Counted from the stretch's first letter, positions 43,326 to 52,012 are shown. The stretch: 64,000 bases of DNA from JAVVHH01 sp965199585 (GCA_965199585.1 CBDASI010000002.1:1116001-1180000); one strand, 5' to 3'. Made by a program: numbers and translations. The notes: generated by a model not told the origin, from the sequence alone.

Positions 43326-44125
43326 TGCGGCGGCGTCTCGGTGAATTCGGCGAAGGTGCCGTGCATGGTGAAGTCGGTGAAGTTCATGATCAGGTCGTTG
43401 GCGACGCCGTTGGCGAAGTAGGTCATGCCGACCTCGTAATCCGGGCTGCCGGTTGGCTTGTCGTTGGACGGCTTGGTGTCGCGGTCGAAGAACGAGATGT
43501 GCACCTTGCCGCTGTCGAGCTTGGCCAGCGCGGGGTAGGGCGCCGCGGCAGTCGGGCCCCAATTTCCGATGACGATGAAGCTGTCCTGAGCGCCCTTGCT
43601 GCCGGTGCCGTCGAAGATCGGGACCGAGAGGAATTTCTTGCCCGACTGCGCGGCGGCAATGATGGCTTCGGTGTGTGCCATCGAGAACAGCGTGCCGGCC
43701 GGGAGGGGGACGTCCTTGGCCTCGGGCACGGTGTAGTGGACGATTCCGGTGCCACCGGTACTGTCGAGCGTGGCGGTGCCCTCGACCTGGTCGGTGACCG
43801 CCGTGTCGGTGGTTTGGCGCATGCGGAAGCGCATGGACAGGCCGTCCTTGGATTCCCAGGTGGCGTAGTCCGAGACAAGCTCGATATCCTGGCCGTCACG
43901 GTTGGAGATGTTCATCGCCAGGCGCTGCCGGGTCGCCCAGCCGTCGCAGGCGTCGGTGACTTCGTAGTTCATCTGGCCGGACGCGTCGGTGACGTCGCCG
44001 CGCGAAGTGTCGAGCGTGAGTTTGTAGACGGCCCGGTGGGCGGCCATCGGGACCGGATCGGCGGCCCAAGCGGTCGAGGTCGCGGCGAAGGCGGCCAGCG
44101 TGTAAACCAAGGGGCGCAGGCGCAT
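43319..44125 (-). CDS. eipB: Envelope integrity protein EipB (DUF1849)
   Basis: This 268-residue protein has a signal peptide (PLVYTLAAFAATSTAWA). The mature part starts AAHRAVYKLTLD and contains GQMNYEVTDACDGWAT, the DUF1849 pattern. Brucella EipB is a periplasmic beta-spiral protein closed by one disulphide; here Cys60 and the final residue Cys268 are available for that. The ATG at 44125 has GGAG at 9 bases; a second ATG at 44143 is possible. Confidence 0.85.
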   Translation of the reverse strand: MRLRPLVYTLAAFAATSTAWAADPVPMAAHRAVYKLTLDTSRGDVTDASGQMNYEVTDACDGWATRQRLAMNISNRDGQDIELVSDYATWESKDGLSMRFRMRQTTDTAVTDQVEGTATLDSTGGTGIVHYTVPEAKDVPLPAGTLFSMAHTEAIIAAAQSGKKFLSVPIFDGTGSKGAQDSFIVIGNWGPTAAAPYPALAKLDSGKVHISFFDRDTKPSNDKPTGSPDYEVGMTYFANGVANDLIMNFTDFTMHGTFAEFTETPPHC

Positions 44126-44228
44126 CCACGAAAACTCCGACATCGGAGTTCGACATAGGCCCACTGTGGCATTCCTGCCAGTGCGCTGCGACATTGCTTC
44201 CGCTTTAGGGGCGTCTACATTGCACGGC

Positions 44229-44789
44229 ATGACCGACCTCAGCCTGCTGCTCGACCGCGCTTCCGTTTCCGAGTTGGCCGACCCGGCGCCTGCGGGCGAC
44301 GACCTCGACCTCATCCTGCAGGCTGGATTGCGGGCGCCGGATCACGGCAAGCTGCGGCCCTGGCGGTTCGTGCTGATCCGCGGCGCGGCGCGGGCGGCGT
44401 GGGCGGGTGTGATCGTCGATGCGCTCAAGGCGCGCGAGCCGGACGCGCCGGAGAAGGCGGTGGACAAGCAGCGCAACCGGGTGCTGAACGCGCCGCTGAT
44501 CATCGCGCTGGGGGCCAAGCTGCAGCACGGGCACAAGGTGCCGGAGATCGAGCAGATGATGACCGTCGGCGCGGCGGCGATGAACATGCTCAACGCGATC
44601 CAGGGACTCGGCTTCGGCGGGGTCTGGTTGAGCGGCGCCAACGCGTATGACGAGCGGGTGGTGACCGCGTTGGGGCTGGAAGCTGGCGATAAACTGGCCG
44701 GGTTCTTGTTCGTGGGGACGCCGGTGAACGCACCGGCGCCACCGCGCCGACCGGAAGTGGCAGATCACACGGTGGAGTGGACGGGCTAA
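44229..44789 (+). CDS. Nitroreductase family protein, YdjA-like
   Basis: This 186-residue flavin enzyme is of the small nitroreductase type: GLRAPDHGKLRPWRFVLI near the N terminus binds FMN and GLGFGGVWLSGANAYDERV closes the core. It reduces nitro compounds or quinones with NAD(P)H; the natural substrate is unknown. Its 3' end forms one arm of the inverted repeat at 44765-44810. Confidence 0.87.
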   Translation: MTDLSLLLDRASVSELADPAPAGDDLDLILQAGLRAPDHGKLRPWRFVLIRGAARAAWAGVIVDALKAREPDAPEKAVDKQRNRVLNAPLIIALGAKLQHGHKVPEIEQMMTVGAAAMNMLNAIQGLGFGGVWLSGANAYDERVVTALGLEAGDKLAGFLFVGTPVNAPAPPRRPEVADHTVEWTG

Positions 44790-44810
44790 CCGCCGCACTC
44801 CACCGTGTGA
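44765..44810. terminator. Strong bidirectional inverted repeat between convergent genes
   Basis: TCACACGGTGGAGTG at 44765-44779 is the exact inverse of CACTCCACCGTGTGA at 44796-44810, giving a perfect 15-bp stem with a 16-base loop. The left arm is the end of the nitroreductase gene and the right arm precedes the aceA stop. There is no T-run, so termination may need a helper factor. Confidence 0.7.
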
Positions 44811-44818
44811 GTGACCAG

Positions 44819-46474
44819 TTAGAACTGGTTCATGGTATTGTGCGCGCCACCGGCTTTCAGCGCCGCCTCGCCCGCGAAATACTCCTTATGATCGTCGCCG
44901 ATGTCCGACCCGGCCATGTTCTGGTGACGCACGCACGCGACACCCTGCCGGATCTCTTGCCGCTGCACGCCGCGGACGTAGCCGAGCATGCCCTCCTCGC
45001 CGAAATACGCCTTGGCCAGCGTATCGGCCGACAGCGCCTCGGTATGGTAGGTCGGCAGCGTGATCAGATGGTGGAAGATGCCGGCACGCTTGGCCGCGTC
45101 GGCCTGGAACGTCTGGATCCAGCGATCCGCCTCGACCGCTAGTGGCGTCTCGTCGTAGTCGACGCTCATCAGCTTGCTGCGGTCGTAGGCCGACACGTCG
45201 TTGCCGTTGGTCTGCCAGGCATCGTAGACCTGCTGGCGGAAGTTCAGCGTCCAGTTGAACGACGGCGAATTGTTGTAAGCGAGCTTGGCGTTCGGCACGA
45301 CGGCGCGGATACGGTCCATCATCGAGGCGACCTGCTCGACATGCGGCTTCTCGGTCTCGATCCACAGCAGGTCGGCCCCGTTCTGCAGCGAGGTGATGCC
45401 GTCCAACACGCAGCGGTCGGCGCCCGTCCCGGCGCGGAACTGATACAGGTTGCTGGCCAGACGCTTCGGCCGCATCAGCTTGCCGTCGCGCTTGATCAGC
45501 ACGTCGCCGCTGCCGACCTCGTCGAGCGAGACCTCGTCGCAGTCGAGGAACGAGTTGTATTGATCGCCGAGATCGCCCGGCGTGTGGCTGACGGCGATCT
45601 GCTTGGTGAGCCCGGCGCCGAGCGAGTCGGTTCGGGTGACGATGATACCGTCTTCGACGCCCAACTCGAGAAAGGCGTATCGGATGGCGCGGATTTTGGC
45701 GATGAAGTCCTCGTGCGGCACGGTGACCTTGCCGTCCTGATGGCCACACTGCTTCTCGTCGGAGACCTGGTTCTCGATCTGCAGCGCGCAGGCGCCGGCT
45801 TCGATCATCTTCTTGGCCAGCAGGTACGTCGCCTCGGCGTTGCCGAAGCCGGCATCGATGTCGGCGATGATCGGCACGACATGGGTCTCGTGGTTGTCGA
45901 TCTGCGACTGCAGCTCGGCCGCCTTGGCGTGATCCCCGCTCGACCGGGCCGTATCGACGGCGCGGAACAGATTGCCCAGCTCGCGGGCGTCGGCCTGCCG
46001 CAGGAAGGTGTAGATCTCCTCGATCAGCTTGGGGACCGAGGTCTTCTCGTGCATCGACTGGTCCGGCAGCGGGCCGAACTCGGAGCGCAGCGCGGCGACC
46101 ATCCAGCCGGAGAGGTAGATGTAGCGGCGCTTGGTGGTGCCGAAATGCTTTTTGACCGCGATCATGTGCTGCTGCGCCACGAAGCCGTGCCAGGCGCCGA
46201 GCGACTGCGTGTACTGCGTCGGGTCGGCGTCGTAGGCCGCCATGTCGCGGCGCATCACGCCGGCGGTGAAGCGGGCGACGTCGAGCCCGGTCTGGAAACG
46301 GTTCTGCAACCGCATGCGGCCGACGGCGGCCGGGCTGATGCCGTTCCAGGTGCCTCTCTTGCTCTCGATCAGCGCTGAAACGCTGTCGACGGTGTGCTCG
46401 AAGCCGGAGTCGGCGCGGGGCAAGCTCGGCGCGCCGCCGGCGAAGCCGTCCGGCGCGTAGTTGATGATGGACAT
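44819..46474 (-). CDS. aceA: Isocitrate lyase
   Basis: This 551-residue enzyme splits isocitrate to glyoxylate and succinate in the glyoxylate bypass, allowing growth on acetate or fatty acids. The catalytic Cys243 lies in DEKQCGHQDGKV; IADIDAGFGNAE and YNNSPSFNW are further family motifs. The length corresponds to the longer (about 530-550) type and not the 430-residue E. coli form. Malate synthase is not in the window. An array of TTTAC/GTAAA half-sites lies upstream. Confidence 0.96.
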   Translation of the reverse strand: MSIINYAPDGFAGGAPSLPRADSGFEHTVDSVSALIESKRGTWNGISPAAVGRMRLQNRFQTGLDVARFTAGVMRRDMAAYDADPTQYTQSLGAWHGFVAQQHMIAVKKHFGTTKRRYIYLSGWMVAALRSEFGPLPDQSMHEKTSVPKLIEEIYTFLRQADARELGNLFRAVDTARSSGDHAKAAELQSQIDNHETHVVPIIADIDAGFGNAEATYLLAKKMIEAGACALQIENQVSDEKQCGHQDGKVTVPHEDFIAKIRAIRYAFLELGVEDGIIVTRTDSLGAGLTKQIAVSHTPGDLGDQYNSFLDCDEVSLDEVGSGDVLIKRDGKLMRPKRLASNLYQFRAGTGADRCVLDGITSLQNGADLLWIETEKPHVEQVASMMDRIRAVVPNAKLAYNNSPSFNWTLNFRQQVYDAWQTNGNDVSAYDRSKLMSVDYDETPLAVEADRWIQTFQADAAKRAGIFHHLITLPTYHTEALSADTLAKAYFGEEGMLGYVRGVQRQEIRQGVACVRHQNMAGSDIGDDHKEYFAGEAALKAGGAHNTMNQF

Positions 46475-46484
46475 GGGACCGGTC

Positions 46485-46706
46485 TCAGTTCGCGTAATGG
46501 ATGTCGTCGTGGGTGGCGCTGCTCGGGGTCGAGATCAGCGCCGGGTTGGCGACGCGAGGGTGAGCCCGGCGTTCGGCGGCGGGATCGCGGGCCCAATGAT
46601 GGTCATGGCATAGACCCTGGTCGTGATCGGGCGTCACGAATGCAACCATGGCAGGGGTCGACAGCATATCGATAGAAGAAGAATGCTTGATGCTGGACAT
46701 CGTCAT
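46485..46706 (-). CDS. Possible small leader-like protein upstream of aceA
   Basis: This 73-codon frame ends 10 bp before aceA on the same strand and has a GGAG ribosome site 4 bases before its ATG. The peptide (start MTMSSIKHSSSIDMLSTP) is His- and Asp-rich in the middle and has no membrane segment. I do not recognise it. The position suggests a small co-transcribed gene or an upstream frame affecting aceA translation; it could also be a chance frame. Confidence 0.4.
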   Translation of the reverse strand: MTMSSIKHSSSIDMLSTPAMVAFVTPDHDQGLCHDHHWARDPAAERRAHPRVANPALISTPSSATHDDIHYAN

Positions 46707-46913
46707 GAACTCCAGTGGAGACGTGTTCGTTGGACTATGAAGCGCGATAGTCGGGTCGAATGATAGTGCGAAGTCACTTGGTTTACGGTAACGACGTAAA
46801 GCATTTACTTTACTTGCATTTACATCCGTAAAGCGACGTAAAGCCCATCCGGTCTCCCCCGTTGAACCCGGGCCCGATCCGCCCGATATTCTCGGTCAAT
46901 AGGAGACCAGTAG
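46707..46913. other. Divergent control region between aceA and the LLM oxidoreductase gene
   Basis: This 207-bp stretch without a gene is AT-richer than its surroundings, most so at 46780-46845, where the half-site array lies. The last part before 46914 contains AGGAGA as the ribosome site of the LLM gene. Confidence 0.6.
46782..46842. promoter_or_regulatory. Array of TTTAC/GTAAA half-sites (candidate aceA operator)
   Basis: TTTAC occurs at 46782, 46804, 46809 and 46819 and GTAAA at 46796, 46828 and 46838. They combine into inverted pairs such as TTTAC-N9-GTAAA (46782-46800), GTAAA-N3-TTTAC (46796-46808) and TTTAC-N4-GTAAA (46819-46832). Seven half-sites in 61 bp of a GC-rich genome are unlikely by chance. 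The binding protein is unknown. Confidence 0.65.
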
Positions 46914-47927
46914 ATGACGGCTCTTTCGATTCTCGACCTCGCCCCCGTCCCCGTCGGCGCCACCCCCGGCGACGCGCTCCGCCGCGCCCGCGATCTGGCG
47001 CAGAATGCGGAACGCTTCGGCTACAATCGCTACTGGATGGCCGAGCACCACAACATGACCGGCATCGCCAGCGCGGCTACCGCTGTCGCTCTCGGCTTCG
47101 TCGCCGAAGGGACGTCGCGCATCCGCATCGGCGCCGGCGGCGTCATGCTGCCGAACCACTCGCCGTTGGTCATCGCCGAGCAGTTCGGCACGCTCGACGC
47201 GCTGTTCCCCGGCCGCATCGACCTCGGCCTCGGCCGCGCGCCCGGCACCGACGGCTACACCTGGCGCGCCATGCGCAAGGACCCCGGTAGCTCCGACCGC
47301 TTCCCGCAGGACGTGCTCGAACTGCAAGCGCTGCTCGGCCCGGTGCAGGACGGCCAGCACGTCAAAGCGGTCCCCGGCATGGACAGCAACATCCCGTTGT
47401 GGATCCTCGGTTCCAGCACTTTCGGCGCCCAACTCGCCGCGGCCATCGGGCTGCCGTACGCGTTCGCGTCGCACTTCGCGCCGGCCTCGCTGATGCCGGC
47501 CCTGCGCGCCTACCGCGAGACCTTCCGCCCCTCGGCCCAGCTGGCGACGCCCTACGCCATGGTCGCCTGCAACGTCGTCGTGGCCGATACCGACGCCGAG
47601 GCGCGCCGGCTGTTCACCTCGCAGCAGCAGAGCTTCACCAACATGTTCCGCAACACCCGCGGCAAGCTGCAGGCACCGATCGACGACATCGACGATTACT
47701 GGGAGCCCAACGAGGCGGCGCAGGCGTCGTCCATGCTCGCCCGCTCCTTCGTCGGCAGCCCGGCCACGGTCGAGCGCGGCCTCGAGCGCTTCGTCGCCGA
47801 GACGGGCGCGGACGAGTTGCTGGTCGCCTCGGCGATCTTCGATCAAACCGCCCGCGTGCGCTCCTACGAGCTGCTCGCACCGATCGGTGCGAGGTTGGGC
47901 GTGCCGGGACAGCGCCAGGCCGCATGA
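46914..47927 (+). CDS. LLM-class flavin-dependent oxidoreductase
   Basis: This 337-residue bacterial-luciferase-like monooxygenase is of the YhbW type. Conserved parts are GYNRYWMAEHHNMTGIASA, IGAGGVMLPNHSPLVIAEQFGTLDALFPGRIDLGLGRAPG (in separate strands) and FVGSPATVERGLERF. It should use reduced FMN and oxygen on an unknown substrate. Its stop overlaps the next gene's start (ATGA). Confidence 0.9.
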   Translation: MTALSILDLAPVPVGATPGDALRRARDLAQNAERFGYNRYWMAEHHNMTGIASAATAVALGFVAEGTSRIRIGAGGVMLPNHSPLVIAEQFGTLDALFPGRIDLGLGRAPGTDGYTWRAMRKDPGSSDRFPQDVLELQALLGPVQDGQHVKAVPGMDSNIPLWILGSSTFGAQLAAAIGLPYAFASHFAPASLMPALRAYRETFRPSAQLATPYAMVACNVVVADTDAEARRLFTSQQQSFTNMFRNTRGKLQAPIDDIDDYWEPNEAAQASSMLARSFVGSPATVERGLERFVAETGADELLVASAIFDQTARVRSYELLAPIGARLGVPGQRQAA

Positions 47928-48565
47928 GCGACGGACCCAGCAAGCTCACCCGCACCAAGGAGCGCTGGGCGTCCGAAGGCCGCTTCCTCACCGGCGCGCG
48001 GGAGAGCGCCGAGCGCCTGCCGCCGGGTCAGCATCTGGTGCGCGACTGGCCGGTGCTCGACCTCGGGGTGCAGCCCTCGATCGCGCCGGACAAATGGGAG
48101 TTACGCGCGTTCGGCTTGGTGGACGAGCAGACCCGGTGGGACTGGTCCGGGTTCATGGCGCTGCCGCAGCGCGAGACGGTGACGGACATGCACTGCGTGA
48201 CGACGTGGTCGCGCTACGACAACCGCTGGTCGGGCGTCGCCACGCGCGACCTGCTCGCCGTTGTGGGGCCTAAGCCGGAGGCACGGTTCGTCGTGCTGCA
48301 CTCCTATGACGGCTACACCACCAACCTGCCGCTCGAGGATTTCGCTGCCGCTGACGCCATGCTGGTACATGGTTGGGAGGGCAAGCCGCTCACCCGAGAG
48401 CATGGCGGCCCCGTCCGCCTGCTGGTGCCGCATCTCTATCTCTGGAAGAGCGCCAAGTGGCTGCACCGGATCGAGTTCATCGCCGCGGACCGGCCGGGAT
48501 TCTGGGAAGATCGTGGCTACCATGACCGGGGCGACCCGTGGGCGGAGCAGCGCTACAGCGACTGA
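47924..48565 (+). CDS. Molybdopterin-dependent oxidoreductase, sulphite-oxidase fold
   Basis: This 213-residue protein has the sulphite oxidase molybdopterin domain only, with the Mo-ligand Cys91 in TDMHCVTTWSRYDNRW and later HSYDGYTTNLPL and LLVPHLYLWKSAKW. There is no haem or dimerisation domain and no signal peptide, so the electron acceptor is another protein. It is coupled to the flavin oxidoreductase gene by a 4-bp overlap, which suggests a joint reaction. Its end overlaps the convergent EamA gene by 13 bp. Confidence 0.87.
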   Translation: MSDGPSKLTRTKERWASEGRFLTGARESAERLPPGQHLVRDWPVLDLGVQPSIAPDKWELRAFGLVDEQTRWDWSGFMALPQRETVTDMHCVTTWSRYDNRWSGVATRDLLAVVGPKPEARFVVLHSYDGYTTNLPLEDFAAADAMLVHGWEGKPLTREHGGPVRLLVPHLYLWKSAKWLHRIEFIAADRPGFWEDRGYHDRGDPWAEQRYSD

Positions 48566-49458
48566 CACTCTCGTCGGCGCACGCCTAGCATCACGGCGGC
48601 GCTGACCAGGATCAGTCCAGCGACGTCCAACATCCCGAGTTCCTCCCCCAGCAGCGGCATCGACAGTACGCCCGCGACGCCGGGCACCAGGGCCGTGACG
48701 AGGGATACCCGCTCGGCGCCGAGCAGCGTCAGCGCGCGGGTGAACAGGATCACCGACACCACCGTGACCAGCAAACCCTGCATCACCGCCTGCGAGACGA
48801 TGGTGCCGACCGGCACCTGCGCCAAATGGCTCGGCAGCGCGACGGCCCAGATCGGCAGGTAGATCGAGGCCGCCCAGATCCCCACGGTGCAGACGACCTG
48901 CCACGGCGTGATGGCCCAGCGGCGGACCAGGATGGTGAAGGCGGTCCAGGCAATCGCGGCGACGGTGAACAGCAGGTCGCCCCGCCAGGCGCCGGGCCGT
49001 GCGCCCTGGACGAAGGCGGCGTAGCCGAGCAGCCCGATCCCGACTAGCAGGACGGCCAAGCTTTGCACCCGCGCGCGCGTCCATCGCTCGGCGCCGATCA
49101 GCGTGAGCCCGACGGCGACCATGAACGGCAGCATGCCGGATAGGATGACGGCCGCATGCGCCGCCGGGGCGTAGCCGAACCCCACATAGGCCGGCAGCGG
49201 GAAACAGAGCCCGGCGACCACCGCGACGATGGCGCTGCGCCGCCACGGCAAGCCGCGCCCGGGGCCGGCAGCATACATGACCAGCGCGATCGGCAGCGCG
49301 ACCGCATAGCGCAGTGCGGCGAGGTCCCACGGCGTCAGCCGGGCGCCCGGCGCCAAGGCCGCATATCGTCCAGACAGGCTAAACCCGGCCCATAGCGCGA
49401 CCACCAGTCCGGCATAGAAATACCCAAGTGCCGTCGAGCGGCGCGTAGATGCTGTCAT
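48553..49458 (-). CDS. EamA/DMT-family transporter
   Basis: This 301-residue protein has ten predicted membrane helices arranged as two EamA repeats (first from GYFYAGLVVALWAGFSL, second from GDLLFTVAAIAWTAFTIL). Members export metabolites or amino acids; the substrate here is unknown. The ATG at 49458 begins the first repeat; the longer frame upstream overlaps the proA promoter region. Confidence 0.85.
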   Translation of the reverse strand: MTASTRRSTALGYFYAGLVVALWAGFSLSGRYAALAPGARLTPWDLAALRYAVALPIALVMYAAGPGRGLPWRRSAIVAVVAGLCFPLPAYVGFGYAPAAHAAVILSGMLPFMVAVGLTLIGAERWTRARVQSLAVLLVGIGLLGYAAFVQGARPGAWRGDLLFTVAAIAWTAFTILVRRWAITPWQVVCTVGIWAASIYLPIWAVALPSHLAQVPVGTIVSQAVMQGLLVTVVSVILFTRALTLLGAERVSLVTALVPGVAGVLSMPLLGEELGMLDVAGLILVSAAVMLGVRRRECQSL

Positions 49459-49549
49459 GGTGCCCGACCATAGCCACCCAGACCCGGCGTGGAAGCGCTG
49501 GCGCTGTCCGGCCTGGAGCGGCACAGTCGTTTCCAGTAGGGATTTCGTC

Positions 49550-50812
49550 ATGAACTGGGATTTCGATCACTGCACGGCCTGGCTGATGGAGGCTGGCGCG
49601 CGCGCGAAGGCGGCGGCCGCACGGCTCGCGGTCGCGCCGGATGCGCAGCGCAATGCGGCGCTGACGGCTTCCGCACGTGCGCTGCGGGACACTGCGCCCG
49701 AGATCGTCGCCGCCAACGAGGCCGACGTCGCCGCCTTCCAGGGTACATCCGCGTTCCGTGACCGCCTGCTGCTAACGTCCGACAGGGTCGAGTCGATGGC
49801 GGCCGGGCTGGAGGCGATCGCCGCCCTGGCGGACCCGCTGGCGCGCACGCTGGCGGAATGGACGCGGCCCAACGGCCTGCGGTTTCGCCGTATCCCGCAG
49901 CCAATCGGCGTGATCGGCATGATCTACGAGAGCCGGCCGAACGTCGGCGCCGATGCCGCCGGGCTGTGCATCAAGTCCGGCAATGCGGCGATCCTACGCG
50001 GCGGCTCCGACGGCCGGCGCTCGGCCGTCGCGATCCAGGCGGCCATGCGGGCGGGGCTGGCCGAGGCCGGGCTGCCGGAGGATGCGGTGCAGTCGCCGCC
50101 CGGCTCGGACCGTGGCTACGTCGCCGCCATGCTCGCCGGCGCCGGCCAGATCGACCTCATCATCCCCCGCGGGGGCCGCGGCCTCGTCGAGCGCGTGCAG
50201 GCCGATGCGCGGGTGCCCGTGCTGGCCCATGCCGAGGGGCTCTGCCACACCTACGTCCACGAAGCTGCCGACCCGGCCATGGCGCGCCATATCCTTGCCA
50301 ACGCCAAGATGCGCCGCACCGGCGTCTGCGGCTCGACCGAGACGCTGCTGATCGACGCCGCCTGCGCACCCGCGCTGCTGCCCGAACTGGTCGCCGACCT
50401 GGCGGCGCTGGGCTGCGATTTCCGCGCCGATGACCGGGCGCGGGCCATCGTTCCCGGCCTGTCGCCCGCGACCGACGCGGATTTCGCCACCGAATGGCTC
50501 GGCCCGACCCTCTCAATCGCCGTGGTCGACGGGGTCGACTCCGCCCTGGCCCACATCGCCCGCTTCGGCAGCGAGCACACCGAGGCCATCATCACCGAGG
50601 ACGAGGCCGTGGCCGAGCGCTTCCTCGCCGGCGTGGGCAGCGCGGTGGCGCTGTGGAACGCGTCTACCCAGTTCTGCGACGGCGGCGAGTTCGGTTTCGG
50701 GGCCGAGATCGGCATCGCCACCGGCCGCATGCACGCCCGCGGCCCCGTCGGCGTCGAACAGCTCACCACGTTCCGCTACGTCGTCCGCGGCACCGGCCAG
50801 GTGCGTCCCTGA
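49550..50812 (+). CDS. proA: Gamma-glutamyl phosphate reductase
   Basis: This 420-residue aldehyde-dehydrogenase-fold enzyme makes glutamate semialdehyde for proline. The nucleophile is Cys260 in RRTGVCGSTETLL; PQPIGVIGMIYESRPNV and RGGRGLVERVQ mark the cofactor and substrate sites. The ATG follows TAGGG. It precedes nadD and rsfS, the order seen in this group, but proB and obgE are not adjacent. Confidence 0.95.
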   Translation: MNWDFDHCTAWLMEAGARAKAAAARLAVAPDAQRNAALTASARALRDTAPEIVAANEADVAAFQGTSAFRDRLLLTSDRVESMAAGLEAIAALADPLARTLAEWTRPNGLRFRRIPQPIGVIGMIYESRPNVGADAAGLCIKSGNAAILRGGSDGRRSAVAIQAAMRAGLAEAGLPEDAVQSPPGSDRGYVAAMLAGAGQIDLIIPRGGRGLVERVQADARVPVLAHAEGLCHTYVHEAADPAMARHILANAKMRRTGVCGSTETLLIDAACAPALLPELVADLAALGCDFRADDRARAIVPGLSPATDADFATEWLGPTLSIAVVDGVDSALAHIARFGSEHTEAIITEDEAVAERFLAGVGSAVALWNASTQFCDGGEFGFGAEIGIATGRMHARGPVGVEQLTTFRYVVRGTGQVRP

Positions 50813-50822
50813 GATCCCAGCC

Positions 50823-51467
50823 GTGACGGCGCCGGACCCGATCCCGCGCTGGGGCGATCGGCGACGGATGCGGGTCGGGTTGCTCGGCGGCTCGTTCAAC
50901 CCGGCCCATGCCGGCCATCTCCATGTCGCGACGCTCGCGCGGCGGCGGCTGCGACTCGACCAGGTTTGGCTGCTGGTCTCGCCCGGCAACCCGCTCAAGC
51001 CGCGCGCCGGCATGGGCCGGCTGGACGACCGCCTGGCCAGCGCGCGCCGGATCGCCGACGGTCGCCGCATCGTGGCCACCGCGGTCGAGGCGAAACTCGG
51101 CAAGCGCTACACGTTCGACACACTGCGCGCGCTCCGCCGGCTGTTCCCGCGCGTCGCCTTCGTGTGGCTGATGGGGGCGGACAACCTGGCGCAGTTGCCC
51201 CGCTGGCAGCACTGGACCGGTATCGTGCGCATGATGCCGTTCGCCGTGATGCCACGGCCGGGCTATAACGGACGCGCGTTGGCTGGTAAGGCAGCGCATC
51301 GCTTCCGCCGCGCCTTCCGCCCGCCACATACGGCGCCCGCGTTGGCCGGCAGTTCGGCGCCGGCCTGGACGTTCTTGCCGGCGCGCCAAAACTCGCTGTC
51401 CGCTACCGAGCTGCGCCGGTCGGAGCCGGCCCCGATCCCCGCAGTGCTAGAAGGAATGCCGTCATAG
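50823..51467 (+). CDS. nadD: Nicotinate-nucleotide adenylyltransferase
   Basis: This 214-residue enzyme adenylates nicotinate mononucleotide in NAD synthesis. The nucleotidyltransferase motif GGSFNPAHAGH and the C-terminal SATELRRS are present. A GTG at 50823 is chosen because the N-terminal IPRWGDRRRMRVG is typical of homologues in this group; an ATG at 50868 is the alternative. It lies 10 bp after proA. Confidence 0.93.
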   Translation: MTAPDPIPRWGDRRRMRVGLLGGSFNPAHAGHLHVATLARRRLRLDQVWLLVSPGNPLKPRAGMGRLDDRLASARRIADGRRIVATAVEAKLGKRYTFDTLRALRRLFPRVAFVWLMGADNLAQLPRWQHWTGIVRMMPFAVMPRPGYNGRALAGKAAHRFRRAFRPPHTAPALAGSSAPAWTFLPARQNSLSATELRRSEPAPIPAVLEGMPS

Positions 51468-52009
51468 CCAGGAAGCCGCCGCAGGACCCGGTCGTCAAGC
51501 CGCCGTCCCGCCGTCCCGCCACCACCGCCAAAACCACGGCCAGCCTGGCCGAAGCGGTCAAGGCGCCGGGCACGCCGCGCAAGAAGGCCGCCATCGCCGG
51601 ACCGCGATCGCGCGCCAAGCCGGTCCCGCCACCGCCCACGAGCAAGGAACGGCTGGACCAGGTTCAGGCCGTCATCGTCGAAAGCCTCGAATCCGACAAG
51701 GGTGAGGACGTCGTCGCGCTCGACCTCGCCGGCCGCGCCTCCTTCGCGGACCGTATGGTGATCGCCACCGGCCTGGCCGATCGGCAGATCAGCGCGATGG
51801 CGACGCATCTCGAGGACGAGCTGGCCAAGATCGGCATCAAGCGCGTGCAGATCGAGGGCGCCGGCGGGTCGGACTGGGTGCTGATCGATGCCGGCGACAT
51901 CGTCATCCACCTGTTCAAGCCGGAAGCGCGCGAGCTCTACGGGCTCGAGCGGATGTGGGGCGCCGATCTCGACGAGCCGTCGGCGGCGACGGAGCCCGGC
52001 GCCGGCTAG
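51464..52009 (+). CDS. rsfS: Ribosome silencing factor RsfS, start codon uncertain (possibly ATA)
   Basis: The RsfS domain (from LDQVQAVIVESLESDKGED through RASFADRMVIATGLADRQ to FKPEARELYGLERMWG) is complete. It binds ribosomal protein L14 and keeps subunits apart in starvation. The frame upstream of the domain codes a Lys/Pro/Ala-rich extension but contains no ATG, GTG or TTG before the internal ATG at 51755, which would cut the domain in half. The best-placed candidate is ATA at 51464, eight bases after AAGGA and overlapping the nadD stop as ATAG; in-frame CTG codons at 51365 and 51545 are alternatives. A sequencing error is possible. Confidence 0.85.
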   Translation: MARKPPQDPVVKPPSRRPATTAKTTASLAEAVKAPGTPRKKAAIAGPRSRAKPVPPPPTSKERLDQVQAVIVESLESDKGEDVVALDLAGRASFADRMVIATGLADRQISAMATHLEDELAKIGIKRVQIEGAGGSDWVLIDAGDIVIHLFKPEARELYGLERMWGADLDEPSAATEPGAG

Positions 52010-52012
52010 GTC

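Noticed and set aside
42438..43562. A longer SDR protein starting at 43562
   Set aside because: The extra N terminus is Arg/His/Gln-rich out-of-phase sequence of eipB; SDR homology begins only at the TTG at 43325.
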